Of a stretch of 64,000 nucleotides of DNA, positions 26,934 to 36,287 are shown piece after piece. The stretch is from Pokkaliibacter plantistimulans. GTDB lineage: Bacteria > Pseudomonadota > Gammaproteobacteria > Pseudomonadales > Balneatricaceae. The DNA lies in the NCBI RefSeq assembly GCF_046844695.1, contig NZ_CP177354.1, positions 5,084,001 through 5,148,000 of the forward strand, written 5' to 3'. The translations under genes and the position numbers were made by a program. The first letter of the stretch is position 1; every line of letters starts with the position of its first letter. Under the pieces are notes generated by a model that was not told where the DNA came from, did no database searches, and was given only the letters and a program-made list of their open reading frames with translations.

Positions 26934-28880
26934 TCAATGTGACGGCTGCCCTGCATCGGGATGACCACCACCTGCACGCTCATCATGAGCTGGGGTCTCT
27001 TTAAGATCTCCTCCTGAAGAAGCACCGGTAGTTGGTGGATCTTTCGGATGATCAGTCCAACCCTCAGGTGGGGTCACAGGCTTACGCGCCATCAACTCAT
27101 CAATTTGTGATGCATCGATAGTCTCATACTTCATCAACGCCTCGGCCATGGCCTCAAGAATGTCACGATTCTCGACAAGAATCTGCTTGGAACGCTCGTA
27201 GCAGCTATCAATAATTCCACGAACTTCCTGATCAATCAGTTTGGCAGTCTCAGCAGAGTGAGCACTAGCGCCGCCACCAGCACCACGGCCAAAGGGATCG
27301 GAATCCTCTTCAGCATACAACAAGGGGCCAAGCTTTTCTGATAACCCCCAACGAGTCACCATGCTGTGCGCAAGCTTGGTTGCACGCTGAATGTCATTTG
27401 AAGCGCCAGTAGTGACGCCTTCTTTACCCAACGTCATCTCCTCAGCCAGACGACCACCATAAAGGCTACAGATCTGACTCATAATAGCTTGCCTGCTGTG
27501 ACTGTACCGATCCTCTTCAGGCAGAAACATAGTCACCCCTAATGCACGACCACGAGGAATAATTGTCACTTTGTAGACAGGATCATGATCAGGAACCATA
27601 CGCCCAATGATCGCGTGCCCAGCTTCATGATAAGCCGTATTCAAGCGCTCTTTGTAACTCATGACCATAGAGCGTCGCTCGGCCCCCATCATGATTTTAT
27701 CTTTGGCTTTATCCAGAAGACTCATGCTAACCAATCGTTTGTTCTCACGAGCAGCAAATAATGCAGCTTCGTTAACCAGATTGGCCAAATCAGCACCGGA
27801 AAAACCAGGAGTTCCGCGAGCAATCAAGTCCGGACGCACATCATCGGCAATAGGAACTTTACGCAGATGAACTTTCATGATCGCTTCACGTCCACGGATG
27901 TCAGGCAAACCCACATGAACCTGACGATCAAATCGACCGGGACGTAGCAAGGCAGAATCCAACACATCAACACGGTTGGTAGCCGCGATTACAATGATGC
28001 CCTCATTTCCCTCAAAACCGTCCATTTCCACCAACAACTGATTGAGAGTCTGCTCACGCTCATCATGGCCGCCTCCCATGCCTGAGCCACGATGACGGCC
28101 TACAGCGTCAATTTCATCGATAAAAATGATACATGGTGCTTGCTTCTTGGCTTGCTCGAACATGTCACGTACACGAGATGCACCTACACCCACGAACATT
28201 TCTACAAAGTCAGAACCAGAAATACTGAAGAAAGGCACTTTGGCTTCGCCTGCGATGGCACGCGCCAACAGCGTCTTACCCGTACCCGGGGGGCCAGCCA
28301 TTAAGACGCCGCGAGGAATTTTGCCTCCAAGACGCTGAAACTTACCAGGATCACGTAGAAAATCGACCAGCTCTTTGACTTCCTCTTTTGCCTCTTCGAC
28401 CCCAGCAACATCGGCAAAGGTCGTTTTTATCTGATCTTCGCTAAGCAGCCTGGCTCGGCTTTTACCGAAAGCCATCGGACCACCCTTACCCCCACCGCCT
28501 TGCATCTGGCGCATAAAGAACATAAATACGGCAATGATGACCAAAATGGGAAAGCTTGCTACCAGCAACTGCGTCCATATGCTCTGCTGCTCGGGCATTT
28601 TTCCTTCAATAGTCACATTGTGCTGCAGTAGATCATCAATCAGCTTTTCATCGCGAACAGCAGGACGAACGGTTTCAAAACGGTCCCCATCGACACGAGT
28701 CCCCTGGATGGTATAGCTGTCAATGACTACACGAGTCACTCGACCAGCCTGCACTTCAGATACAAAGTCAGAGTAGCTCACACGCTGACCTTCAGACTCA
28801 ACACTGAAGTTGTTAAATACAGTGAGAAGGACTGCAGCGATTATCAGCCACAGAACTAAATTTTTTGCCATGTCGTTCAA
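26934..28880 (-). CDS. ftsH: ATP-dependent zinc metalloprotease FtsH
   Basis: FtsH (648 aa) is the inner-membrane AAA+ protease for membrane-protein quality control and LpxC turnover. It has a first membrane helix NLVLWLIIAAVLLTVF, a periplasmic domain, a second helix (VASFPILVIIAVFMFF), Walker A GPPGTGKT, Walker B CIIFIDEIDAVG, the SRH ATNRVDVLDSALLRPGRFDR and the zinc site HEAGH. The listed start is a TTG spaced correctly from GAGGAC; the ATG three codons in (28871) is the alternative. It lies downstream of rlmE. Confidence 0.97.
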   Translation of the reverse strand: MNDMAKNLVLWLIIAAVLLTVFNNFSVESEGQRVSYSDFVSEVQAGRVTRVVIDSYTIQGTRVDGDRFETVRPAVRDEKLIDDLLQHNVTIEGKMPEQQSIWTQLLVASFPILVIIAVFMFFMRQMQGGGGKGGPMAFGKSRARLLSEDQIKTTFADVAGVEEAKEEVKELVDFLRDPGKFQRLGGKIPRGVLMAGPPGTGKTLLARAIAGEAKVPFFSISGSDFVEMFVGVGASRVRDMFEQAKKQAPCIIFIDEIDAVGRHRGSGMGGGHDEREQTLNQLLVEMDGFEGNEGIIVIAATNRVDVLDSALLRPGRFDRQVHVGLPDIRGREAIMKVHLRKVPIADDVRPDLIARGTPGFSGADLANLVNEAALFAARENKRLVSMSLLDKAKDKIMMGAERRSMVMSYKERLNTAYHEAGHAIIGRMVPDHDPVYKVTIIPRGRALGVTMFLPEEDRYSHSRQAIMSQICSLYGGRLAEEMTLGKEGVTTGASNDIQRATKLAHSMVTRWGLSEKLGPLLYAEEDSDPFGRGAGGGASAHSAETAKLIDQEVRGIIDSCYERSKQILVENRDILEAMAEALMKYETIDASQIDELMARKPVTPPEGWTDHPKDPPTTGASSGGDLKETPAHDERAGGGHPDAGQPSH

Positions 28881-28925
28881 GAGCTTGTCCTCTTCAACCC
28901 AATCTGCTTTTCCTGAATGACATAC

Positions 28926-29546
28926 TCAGGAGCGAAATCCCAGACCTACCAGATACACCTCGCGGGAGCGAGACCGGGAAGCATCTGGCTTCCGTGTTAA
29001 CACACGCTCAAAGGAGCCCTTGAGCTCTTGCATATATTCAGGAAACCCTTCTCCTTGAAATACCTTGGCGACAAAGTTACCGCCAGGCTTAAGTACTGTG
29101 CGAGCCAAATCTAGCGCCAGCTCGACCAAATACATTGCAGCAGGTTGATCAATGTTGTGATTACCACTCATATTGGGGGCCATGTCCGAGATTACAAGAT
29201 CCGCACAATCGCCCTGCATTTCAGCCACAATTGCTTCATATACTTCTTCAGAGGTGAAGTCTCCCTGAATAAAGCTCACCCCCGCAATGGGGTCCATGGT
29301 TAAAATATCAGAGGCAATTACTTTACCGTGATCACCCACCAGTTCCACGGCAACCTGCGACCATCCACCCGGAGCTGCGCCCAAATCTATCACACGCATA
29401 CCCTGCCGAAACAGTCGATCCTTTTCATTTATTTCCATCAGTTTGTAACTTGCCCGACTACGGTAGCCATCTTGCTTAGACCGCTTCACGTATACATCTG
29501 AAAAGTGCTCTTGCAGCCAGCGCCCACTGCTTTTTGATCGTGCCAC
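28926..29546 (-). CDS. rlmE: 23S rRNA 2'-O-ribose methyltransferase (U2552)
   Basis: RlmE/FtsJ (206 aa) methylates U2552 in the A-loop of 23S rRNA late in 50S assembly. SAM-binding motif I is VIDLGAAPGGWSQVA, and the K-D-K-E catalytic set is visible as RASYKLMEI, LVISDMAPNMSG, GGNFVAKVFQGEG and the C-terminal SREVYLVGLGF. It forms a pair with ftsH, as in E. coli, and is divergent from yhbY. Confidence 0.97.
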   Translation of the reverse strand: MARSKSSGRWLQEHFSDVYVKRSKQDGYRSRASYKLMEINEKDRLFRQGMRVIDLGAAPGGWSQVAVELVGDHGKVIASDILTMDPIAGVSFIQGDFTSEEVYEAIVAEMQGDCADLVISDMAPNMSGNHNIDQPAAMYLVELALDLARTVLKPGGNFVAKVFQGEGFPEYMQELKGSFERVLTRKPDASRSRSREVYLVGLGFRS

Positions 29547-29766
29547 AGACTAAATATTCCTCGCAGACAAACCTTCTTAAATCAATAAGTTGTCAATTTA
29601 ATAGCAAACGATCGCCCTACGAATAAAAATCCCTAGCCTACTCCGAACGCAGCACTCGATGCACCAAGTTTGTAATGCACATTTCCTTGCTACTCAAGCA
29701 CCTGGCTTTTGAGTACAATTGCGCTTTCGGCTGAATGCCAATTCGTTTGACAAAGAATCCAACATT

Positions 29767-30075
29767 ATGAGCTTATCGATTGAAGAAAAAAAGCGGCTGC
29801 GCGGCATTGGCCATCAGCTGAAACCTGTTGTCTATGTCTCTGACCGCGGTTTGTCTGAAGGAGTGGTACAGGAAATGGACCGCGCTTTGGAAGATCACGA
29901 ACTGGTCAAAGTGAAGTTCAGCATCCCTGATCGGGAAGCCAAACGCGAGGTAATGGGTGATCTGGCGCAGGTGTGTGAAGCCGAACTCATTCATGTCATC
30001 GGCAATATGGGCTTATTCTTTCGCAAGGCACAGAAACCCAATCCCAAGTTATCCAACTTACATCGCCACCTCTGA
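29767..30075 (+). CDS. yhbY: YhbY family ribosome assembly RNA-binding protein
   Basis: The CRM-domain protein (102 aa) associates with pre-50S particles. The sequence MSLSIEEKKRLRGIGHQLKPVV, the ALEDHELVKVKF block and IGNMGLFFRKAQKPNP are diagnostic, GxxG-like loop included. The start at 29767 replaces an upstream in-frame Met (29719). It is divergent from rlmE, as in E. coli. The DNA immediately downstream is IS debris, and no terminator is evident. Confidence 0.95.
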   Translation: MSLSIEEKKRLRGIGHQLKPVVYVSDRGLSEGVVQEMDRALEDHELVKVKFSIPDREAKREVMGDLAQVCEAELIHVIGNMGLFFRKAQKPNPKLSNLHRHL

Positions 30076-30210
30076 GCCTCCCCAGCTCATCGCTATCACC
30101 TGCAGAGATATCTTTAACGCACAGCAGCAAAATCGCCGTCTTGATGGGCGCAAGAGTGTGAACTTTAGATCGATACCAATTAGGTCCACACCTATTGAGA
30201 TAGGCCGCCC
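30076..30210. other. Short interval between yhbY and IS relics
   Basis: No gene is supported. It probably contains the decayed right end of the IS3-family element: the expected complement of the left terminal sequence (TGTCCCGTCC on this strand) is not present. Confidence 0.35.
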
Positions 30211-30455
30211 CTACAGCGCCCGATGCACCGCATCGGGCGTTTTGTTTTTTCAGGGCCATATGCGGCCGTTCCGTGTTGTGAATCTGCACAGCCTCGTCAA
30301 CCATTCTCCTTATCTGTTCCAGATTATCAGGGCTGTGCAGCAAGAGTTCAGACTTGAGAATGCCGTTCACCCTCTCAGCCAGCGCATTCTGATAACAGTC
30401 GTAGCTATCTGTTATCGAACACTGTACGCCATACCGTTGATGGGGTGAATGATAC
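30211..30455 (-). pseudogene. IS3-family transposase OrfB, C-terminal remnant
   Basis: On the minus strand a frame reads SITDSYDCYQNALAERVNGI then LKSELLLH and IHNTERPHMALK, the C-terminal DDE-domain end of IS3/IS150-type OrfB. A one-base shift near 30240 is needed to reach the normal ending PDAVHRAL and stop (30211-30213). The upstream two thirds of orfB are missing: the fragment abuts the left end of an IS30 relic near 30460. Confidence 0.8.
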
Positions 30456-30461
30456 AGGGAG

Positions 30462-30935
30462 GAGTACTATTGGGCGGATTCAACCGGTCGTCGCTACACC
30501 TTTAATCATGGGGGGTTTATGGGACGACCTGCGGGGTGGATGCAGCAGTTGACGGAGCGATGCGCTTACTAGGTGCCCGTCACTTCGCCGTGAGATCGAA
30601 CGGCTATTTTGGGAGCAGATCGCACCGGGGTCACAAGCGAAATGGCAGCGTAAGCCGTTGACGTATCGTCTGCGGTAGGCAAACGCTGGTTCCGTCATCG
30701 CGGCAGGATGCCATTGTTCATGTCTAACCACATATCCGGAAGGCACTTGTCGTTCGGGGAGCGAGAAGAGATTGGACTACTCCGGGCGCAAAGTGTTGGC
30801 ATACGTGAGATTGCTCGCCGTCTTGGACGAAGTCCGTCGGCTGTTTCACGAGAGCTGACTCGTAATGCTGCGACTCGTGGCGGCCGGTTCGAGTATCGAG
30901 CTTCAGTCTTGCAGCGGAAAGCGGAATGCCCCTTC
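30462..30935 (+). pseudogene. IS30-family transposase, N-terminal remnant with frameshifts
   Basis: The ATG at 30519 starts MGRPAGWMQQLTE, then at least two frameshifts are needed to follow PSLRREIERLFWEQIA, VGKRWFRHRGRMP and the open stretch SGRHLSFGEREEIGLLRAQ, VGIREIARRLGRSPSAVSRE, LTRNAATRGGRFEYRAS. The helix-turn-helix of IS30 transposases is clear. Similarity stops at about 30935 and the catalytic domain is absent. It lies inside the IS3-family relic in the opposite orientation, so it inserted there and was then truncated. Confidence 0.8.
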
Positions 30936-31198
30936 GACCTGGGCCTGCGAGAGGACGCGCCGAGTCGCTTTTTGCCAGTGACACGCCGTAACCCTGTCCA
31001 GCACATGACGAGCTCGAAGAACTGAGCTTTCTGATGCGTCAGGTCAAGCTGCTGTTCCAGTTCCTTTGATACGCGGCTCTGGCGTAAGGGTTTGGGTATC
31101 TTACATCATGATACGTCTCTGCGCTCGCATGGACGGGACACCGCTAATTTAAAAGCCAGTGAGTAATCTCGTTGAGTACGCTTTACACCTTGTGCCAT
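30936..31198 (-). pseudogene. IS3-family OrfA remnant
   Basis: From the ATG at 31198 the minus strand reads MAQGVKRTQRDYSLAFKLAV, the usual start of IS150-type OrfA. It then breaks at about 31131 at a sequence like an IS end (TGTCCCGTCC). After an internal deletion and frameshifts, the OrfA C-terminal coiled coil resumes in the other part (SKELEQQLDLTHQKAQFFE, 30936-31090). It ends where the IS30 fragment begins. Confidence 0.75.
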
Positions 31199-31319
31199 CG
31201 AATTCTCCGTCAACCCGGGATGAAAGGTGTAAACCTTATTCAGGACGGGACACACCTTGTGCCATCGTATTCTCCGTCAATCCGGGATGGAAGGTGTAAA
31301 CCTTATTCAGGACGAGACA
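31186..31319. repeat. 67-bp direct tandem repeat made of an IS3-family left end
   Basis: Units 31186-31252 and 31253-31319 differ at only a few positions. Each, read on the minus strand, is TGTC(C/T)CGTCCTGAATAAGG followed by the leader and the ATG of orfA. The internal inverted repeat TTTACACCTT/AAGGTGTAAA also appears. The outer copy is presumably the element's original end. Confidence 0.85.
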
Positions 31320-31326
31320 GGTAGAC

Positions 31327-31363
31327 AAAAAAAGCCCGCATTAATGTCAATGCGGGCTTTTTT
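31327..31363 (-). terminator. Rho-independent terminator after greA
   Basis: Minus strand AAGCCCGCATT-GACATT-AATGCGGGCTT with flanking A7 and T6 tracts, 23 bases beyond the greA stop. It also marks the boundary of the IS debris. Confidence 0.9.
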
Positions 31364-31386
31364 CGCGCTAGAGATATTTATTGAGC

Positions 31387-31866
31387 TTAGACGATATGTT
31401 CAACGCCACTCACTTCATACTCCACCGCACCATTTGGTGTTTGCACCACTACAACCTCCCCTTCCTCTTTGCCGATCAAGGCACGAGCAATGGGGGAGTT
31501 GACAGAAATTTTACCTACTTTCAGATCAGCTTCATCGTCACCGACGATACAGTATGTGACTGCAGCATCGTTGGCGATGTTAAACAGCTCAACAGTCGTA
31601 CCAAAGATCACCTTGCCAGTATTAGGCAACTTACTGACATCAATAATCTGCGCATTGGACAACTTAGCTTCTATTTCTTTGATACGACCTTCACAGAACC
31701 CCTGCTGCTCACGAGCTGCATGGTATTCTGCATTCTCTTTAAGATCCCCATGCTCACGCGCCTCTGCAATCGCAGCAATGATGCGTGGACGATCAACGGT
31801 CTTGAGGCGCTGCAGCTCATCACGCAGCAGCTGTTCACCTCTTACTGTCATTGGGATTCTACTCAT
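31387..31866 (-). CDS. greA: Transcript cleavage factor GreA
   Basis: GreA (159 aa) reactivates backtracked RNA polymerase by stimulating RNA cleavage. The N-terminal coiled coil has the acidic tip EAREHGDLKENAEYHAAREQQ and the C-terminal FKBP-like domain includes FGTTVEL and SPIARALIGKEEGEVV. The sequence starts MSRIPMTVRG; its ATG overlaps the carB stop by 4 bases. carA-carB-greA order is usual in pseudomonads and relatives. Confidence 0.97.
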   Translation of the reverse strand: MSRIPMTVRGEQLLRDELQRLKTVDRPRIIAAIAEAREHGDLKENAEYHAAREQQGFCEGRIKEIEAKLSNAQIIDVSKLPNTGKVIFGTTVELFNIANDAAVTYCIVGDDEADLKVGKISVNSPIARALIGKEEGEVVVVQTPNGAVEYEVSGVEHIV

Positions 31867-34800
31867 TCGCTAATTCCTGCATGCAAATCCTGTAGACGAC
31901 GAACCTGGCTTAGCTCACCAAAACCAAGTGCCATGCAAACAGCATGCGCCCCGGCAACAGTGGTAGTGTAAGGAACCTTATAGCGCAGTGCTGAACGACG
32001 AATCAGGGATGAGTCTTCAATTGCCTGACGCCCTTCTGTGGTATTGATCACATACGCAACTTCTTCATTTTTGATCATGTCAACAATATTCGGACGACCT
32101 TCCGTCACCTTGCTCACATACTCGGCGCTAATTCCTGCCTCTACCAGAGCACGATGCGTGCCGCTGGTAGCAATCAAGCTAAAGCCTTGCTTCACCAGCT
32201 CATACGCCAATGCAATGGCAGCAGGCTTATCCGCATCGCGCACACTGATGAAGGCCTTGCCTGGACGTGGCAGCTTTTCACCCGCCCCCAGACTAGCCTT
32301 GGCAAATGCCTCAGAGAAGCTGTTACCGACTCCCATAACTTCACCGGTAGACTTCATCTCAGGACTGAGAATGGGGTCAACACCCTGGAACTTGGCAAAC
32401 GGGAATACCGCTTCTTTTACTGCATAGTAAGGAGGTACGATTTCTTTGGTAAAAGCCTGCTGTACCAAGGAACTGCCCGCCATAGCTCGTGCAGCCACTT
32501 TCGCCAGAGACTGCCCAATGCACTTGGATACGAAAGGCACAGTACGCGAAGCACGAGGATTCACCTCGATGACGTAAATTTCCCCATCCTGCCAAGCCAA
32601 CTGCACGTTCATCAAGCCAACAACACCTAGCTCAATGGCCATTCTCTTGACCTGTTCGCGCATCAGGTCCTGAACATCAGCAGGCAAACTGTAGGGCGGT
32701 AACGAGCAGGCAGAGTCACCTGAGTGAACACCACACTGCTCAATATGCTGCATGATGGCACCGATAACGACCTGCTGACCATCCGCTACTGCGTCGATAT
32801 CCACCTCAATAGCATTGTGCAGGAAACGATCAAGCAACACGGGCGCATCGTTGGAAACCTTAACCGCAGAAGTCATGTAACGGCGCAGCTCATCTTCCTT
32901 GTGAACAATTTCCATTGCCCGGCCACCCAGCACATAAGATGGGCGAACGACAAGAGGATAGCCGATCTGCTCGGCACAACGCACCGCTTCTTCAATGCTG
33001 CGTACAGTAGCGTTTGCCGGCTGCTTCAACTGCAGCTTCTGCAGCATCTGCTGGAAACGCTCACGATCTTCAGCACGATCAATGGCATCCGGGGTTGTAC
33101 CAATAATGGGCACACCCGCCTCTTCCAGTGCTACCGCGAGCTTCAAAGGGGTCTGTCCACCGAACTGAACGATTACCCCTTTGGGCTTTTCAACCTGAAC
33201 AATTTCCAATACATCTTCAAGGGTAACCGGCTCGAAATACAGACGGTCCGAGGTGTCATAATCCGTAGAAACGGTTTCAGGGTTACAATTGACCATAATG
33301 GTCTCGTAACCATCTTCGCGCATGGCCAGCGCTGCGTGGACGCAGCAGTAGTCAAACTCGATACCCTGGCCGATACGGTTAGGACCACCTCCCAGCACCA
33401 TGATCTTGTCACGTGCAGACGGGTTAGCTTCACACTCTTCCTCATAGGTCGAGTACATATAGGCAGTATCAGTAGAAAACTCGGCAGCGCAGGTGTCGAC
33501 ACGCTTATAGACAGGATGAATATCCAGAGCCCAACGACGTTTGCGGAATTCTTTCTCACTTACACCCAGCAGCTCCGCCAGGCGAGCATCCGAGAACCCT
33601 TTGCGCTTGATGCGGAACAGGCTGTCCTTATCCAGGTCAGCAATCGCCAGCTTGTGAATTCGATCTTCTTCATCAACCAGATCTTTAACCTGCACCAGGA
33701 ACCAGGGATCGATACCGGACAGCTTGTAGCATTCTTCAATGCTCATGCCATAGCGGAATGCATCTGCCAGGAACCAGATACGGTCAGCCCCAGGCAGAGT
33801 CAGCTCACGCACCAGCGTGTCCTTGATCTCTGGATCATTCAGATCAGCTACAGGATTAAGACCGGTTTTGCCCACTTCCAGACCACGCAGCGCCTTCTGC
33901 AATGACTCCTGGAAGGTACGGCCAATAGCCATGACCTCACCCACAGACTTCATCTGCGTAGTCAGACGATCATTGGCCTGAGGGAATTTTTCAAAAGTAA
34001 AACGGGGCACCTTGGTGACAACATAGTCGATCGATGGCTCGAACGACGCCGGAGTACGGCCACCGGTGATGTCGTTCTGCAACTCATCCAGGGTATAACC
34101 CACAGCCAGTTTGGCTGCGACCTTAGCAATAGGGAAGCCCGTCGCTTTGGAAGCAAGTGCGGATGAGCGAGATACACGAGGATTCATCTCGATCACAACC
34201 ATACGTCCAGTTTTCGGATCAATACCGAACTGCACGTTGGAGCCACCGGTTTCAACACCAATCTCACGCAACACTGCCAGCGAGGCATTACGCATGATCT
34301 GGTATTCTTTGTCAGTTAATGTCTGTGCAGGCGCAACGGTGATCGAGTCACCCGTATGCACGCCCATCGCATCAAAGTTTTCAATCGCACAGATAATGAT
34401 GCAGTTGTCGTTTTTGTCACGAACAACTTCCATCTCATATTCTTTCCAGCCAATCAGAGACTCATCGATCAGCAGCTCACTGGTCGGAGAAAGATCCAGA
34501 CCACGAGTACAGATCTCTTCAAACTCTTCACGGTTGTAGGCAATCCCACCGCCCGAGCCGCCCATAGTGAAGGATGGACGAATGATGCAGGGGAAGCCGA
34601 TATCAGCCTGAACCTTCCAGGCTTCTTCCATACTGTGTGCAATGGAAGCACGCGGACACTCCAGCCCAATTTTCTTCATGGCCACATCAAAGCGATCGCG
34701 GTTTTCTGCCTTATCAATGGTATCGGCATTAGCACCGATCATTTCCACGCCAAACTTCGCCAGAACACCATGACGCTCGAGATCCAATGCGCAGTTCAGG

Positions 34801-35084
34801 GCAGTCTGCCCTCCCATGGTTGGCAGGATGGCGTCAGGACGCTCTTTCTCGATAATTTTGGCTACGGTATCCCACTGAATCGGCTCAATGTAAGTGGCAT
34901 CAGCCATTGCCGGATCAGTCATGATGGTAGCAGGGTTGGAGTTAACCAGAATAACCCGGTAACCCTCCTCGCGCAGCGCCTTACAGGCCTGAGCACCGGA
35001 ATAGTCAAACTCACAGGCCTGGCCGATTACGATCGGACCAGCACCAATGATCAGAATACTTTTAATGTCTGTACGTTTTGGCAT
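31863..35084 (-). CDS. carB: Carbamoyl-phosphate synthase large subunit
   Basis: CarB (1073 aa) makes carbamoyl phosphate from bicarbonate, ammonia and two ATP for pyrimidine and arginine synthesis. It consists of two homologous ATP-grasp halves (KSILIIGAGPIVIGQACEFDYSG at the start; IMVLGGGPNRIGQGIEFDYCC in the second half), the oligomerisation domain between, and a C-terminal MGS-like allosteric domain (ISVRDADKPAAIALAYELVKQGF). It is followed by greA with a 4-base overlap and preceded by carA. Confidence 0.98.
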   Translation of the reverse strand: MPKRTDIKSILIIGAGPIVIGQACEFDYSGAQACKALREEGYRVILVNSNPATIMTDPAMADATYIEPIQWDTVAKIIEKERPDAILPTMGGQTALNCALDLERHGVLAKFGVEMIGANADTIDKAENRDRFDVAMKKIGLECPRASIAHSMEEAWKVQADIGFPCIIRPSFTMGGSGGGIAYNREEFEEICTRGLDLSPTSELLIDESLIGWKEYEMEVVRDKNDNCIIICAIENFDAMGVHTGDSITVAPAQTLTDKEYQIMRNASLAVLREIGVETGGSNVQFGIDPKTGRMVVIEMNPRVSRSSALASKATGFPIAKVAAKLAVGYTLDELQNDITGGRTPASFEPSIDYVVTKVPRFTFEKFPQANDRLTTQMKSVGEVMAIGRTFQESLQKALRGLEVGKTGLNPVADLNDPEIKDTLVRELTLPGADRIWFLADAFRYGMSIEECYKLSGIDPWFLVQVKDLVDEEDRIHKLAIADLDKDSLFRIKRKGFSDARLAELLGVSEKEFRKRRWALDIHPVYKRVDTCAAEFSTDTAYMYSTYEEECEANPSARDKIMVLGGGPNRIGQGIEFDYCCVHAALAMREDGYETIMVNCNPETVSTDYDTSDRLYFEPVTLEDVLEIVQVEKPKGVIVQFGGQTPLKLAVALEEAGVPIIGTTPDAIDRAEDRERFQQMLQKLQLKQPANATVRSIEEAVRCAEQIGYPLVVRPSYVLGGRAMEIVHKEDELRRYMTSAVKVSNDAPVLLDRFLHNAIEVDIDAVADGQQVVIGAIMQHIEQCGVHSGDSACSLPPYSLPADVQDLMREQVKRMAIELGVVGLMNVQLAWQDGEIYVIEVNPRASRTVPFVSKCIGQSLAKVAARAMAGSSLVQQAFTKEIVPPYYAVKEAVFPFAKFQGVDPILSPEMKSTGEVMGVGNSFSEAFAKASLGAGEKLPRPGKAFISVRDADKPAAIALAYELVKQGFSLIATSGTHRALVEAGISAEYVSKVTEGRPNIVDMIKNEEVAYVINTTEGRQAIEDSSLIRRSALRYKVPYTTTVAGAHAVCMALGFGELSQVRRLQDLHAGISE

Positions 35085-35150
35085 TTCTCTCTACCGCAAG
35101 CAAGCAGGTTCAGTAAGGCTGCCTCACAGGCAACCACCTTGGCGCCTAAC

Positions 35151-36287
35151 TCAGCGCTGCGCCCGATAGGCTTCGATTTCTTTGATAAAGCGATCAAAGA
35201 GCGGAGCCACATCATGGGGCCCCGGGCTTGCTTCCGGATGACCCTGAAAACTGAAGGCAACACAATCAGTACGCTCAATGCCCTGCAGAGAACCATCGAA
35301 CAAGGATTTATGCGTTGCGCGAACATTGGATGGCAACGTTGCCTCATCCACCGCAAAACCGTGGTTCTGACTGGTAATCATGACCACTTTGCTATCCAGA
35401 TCCTGCACTGGATGGTTACCACCGTGATGGCCAAACTTCATCTTCAACGTCTGTGCGCCGCTGGCTAGCGCCAGAAGCTGATGTCCAAGACAGATACCAA
35501 ACACGGGAATTCTGGCAGCAAGGATGGTGCGAATAGCATCGATCGCATAGTCACAAGGCTCGGGATCACCGGGACCATTGGACAGGAAAACACCATCGGG
35601 ATTCATCGCCAGCACATCAGCAGCGGGGGTTTTGGCTGGCACGACTGTCAAGCGGCAGCCGCGCTGGGCAAGCATGCGCAAAATATTGCGCTTGACGCCA
35701 TAGTCATAAGCCACAACGTGGAAAGGTTGTGCGTCTGGCTGCTGATGGCCTTCGCCCAGCTTCCATACACCTTCGCTCCAGCTGTAGGCGTCAGAGACAG
35801 TGACTTCTTTGGCGAGATCCATTCCCTTCAGACCAGGGAATGCACGGGCAGCGGCAATTGCCGCCTCTTCATCAATACTGTCACCCGCCATCAGGCAACC
35901 ATTCTGGGCGCCTTTCTCACGCAGAATACGTGTCAGTTTGCGCGTATCGATATCAGCGATACCCAGGATATTGCGCTCACGCAGATAGGCATCCAACGCT
36001 TCCTGATTTCGGAAGTTGCTGGCAACAAGAGGCAAGTCGCGGATTACCAGGCCAGCCGCATAAATCTGGCCAGACTCTTCGTCTTCTGAGTTGGTACCGG
36101 TGTTACCGATATGTGGATAAGTGAGGGTGACAATTTGGCGAGCGTAGGAAGGATCTGTCAGGATTTCTTGATAACCGGTCATAGAGGTGTTAAAAACGAC
36201 TTCTCCGACCGACTGGCCATCCGCGCCAATCGCAACCCCCCGGAACACTGTGCCATCTTCAAGGGCAAGAATGGCTGGCTTAAACAA
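35151..36287 (-). CDS. carA: Carbamoyl-phosphate synthase small subunit (TTG start)
   Basis: CarA (378 aa) is the glutaminase subunit that feeds ammonia to CarB. The N-terminal domain FNTSMTGYQEILTDPSYARQ and the class I amidotransferase triad region (VFGICLGHQLLALASG with nucleophile Cys, GHPEASPGPHD with His/Glu) are clear. The natural start is TTG at 36287 (reads FKPAILALEDGT after Met), 5 bases after GGGAGG; a TTG at 36311 has no site. Unlike many relatives, no dapB precedes it here. Confidence 0.95.
   Translation of the reverse strand: MFKPAILALEDGTVFRGVAIGADGQSVGEVVFNTSMTGYQEILTDPSYARQIVTLTYPHIGNTGTNSEDEESGQIYAAGLVIRDLPLVASNFRNQEALDAYLRERNILGIADIDTRKLTRILREKGAQNGCLMAGDSIDEEAAIAAARAFPGLKGMDLAKEVTVSDAYSWSEGVWKLGEGHQQPDAQPFHVVAYDYGVKRNILRMLAQRGCRLTVVPAKTPAADVLAMNPDGVFLSNGPGDPEPCDYAIDAIRTILAARIPVFGICLGHQLLALASGAQTLKMKFGHHGGNHPVQDLDSKVVMITSQNHGFAVDEATLPSNVRATHKSLFDGSLQGIERTDCVAFSFQGHPEASPGPHDVAPLFDRFIKEIEAYRAQR

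Noticed and set aside
29996..30370. 124-codon minus ORF taken as one protein
   Set aside because: Only its first third is IS3 OrfB; the remainder follows a frameshift and runs antisense into yhbY.
32724..33905. 393-codon plus-strand ORF, with another at 34356-35468
   Set aside because: Antisense to carB/carA, whose reading frames are certain; no start signals or family motifs.
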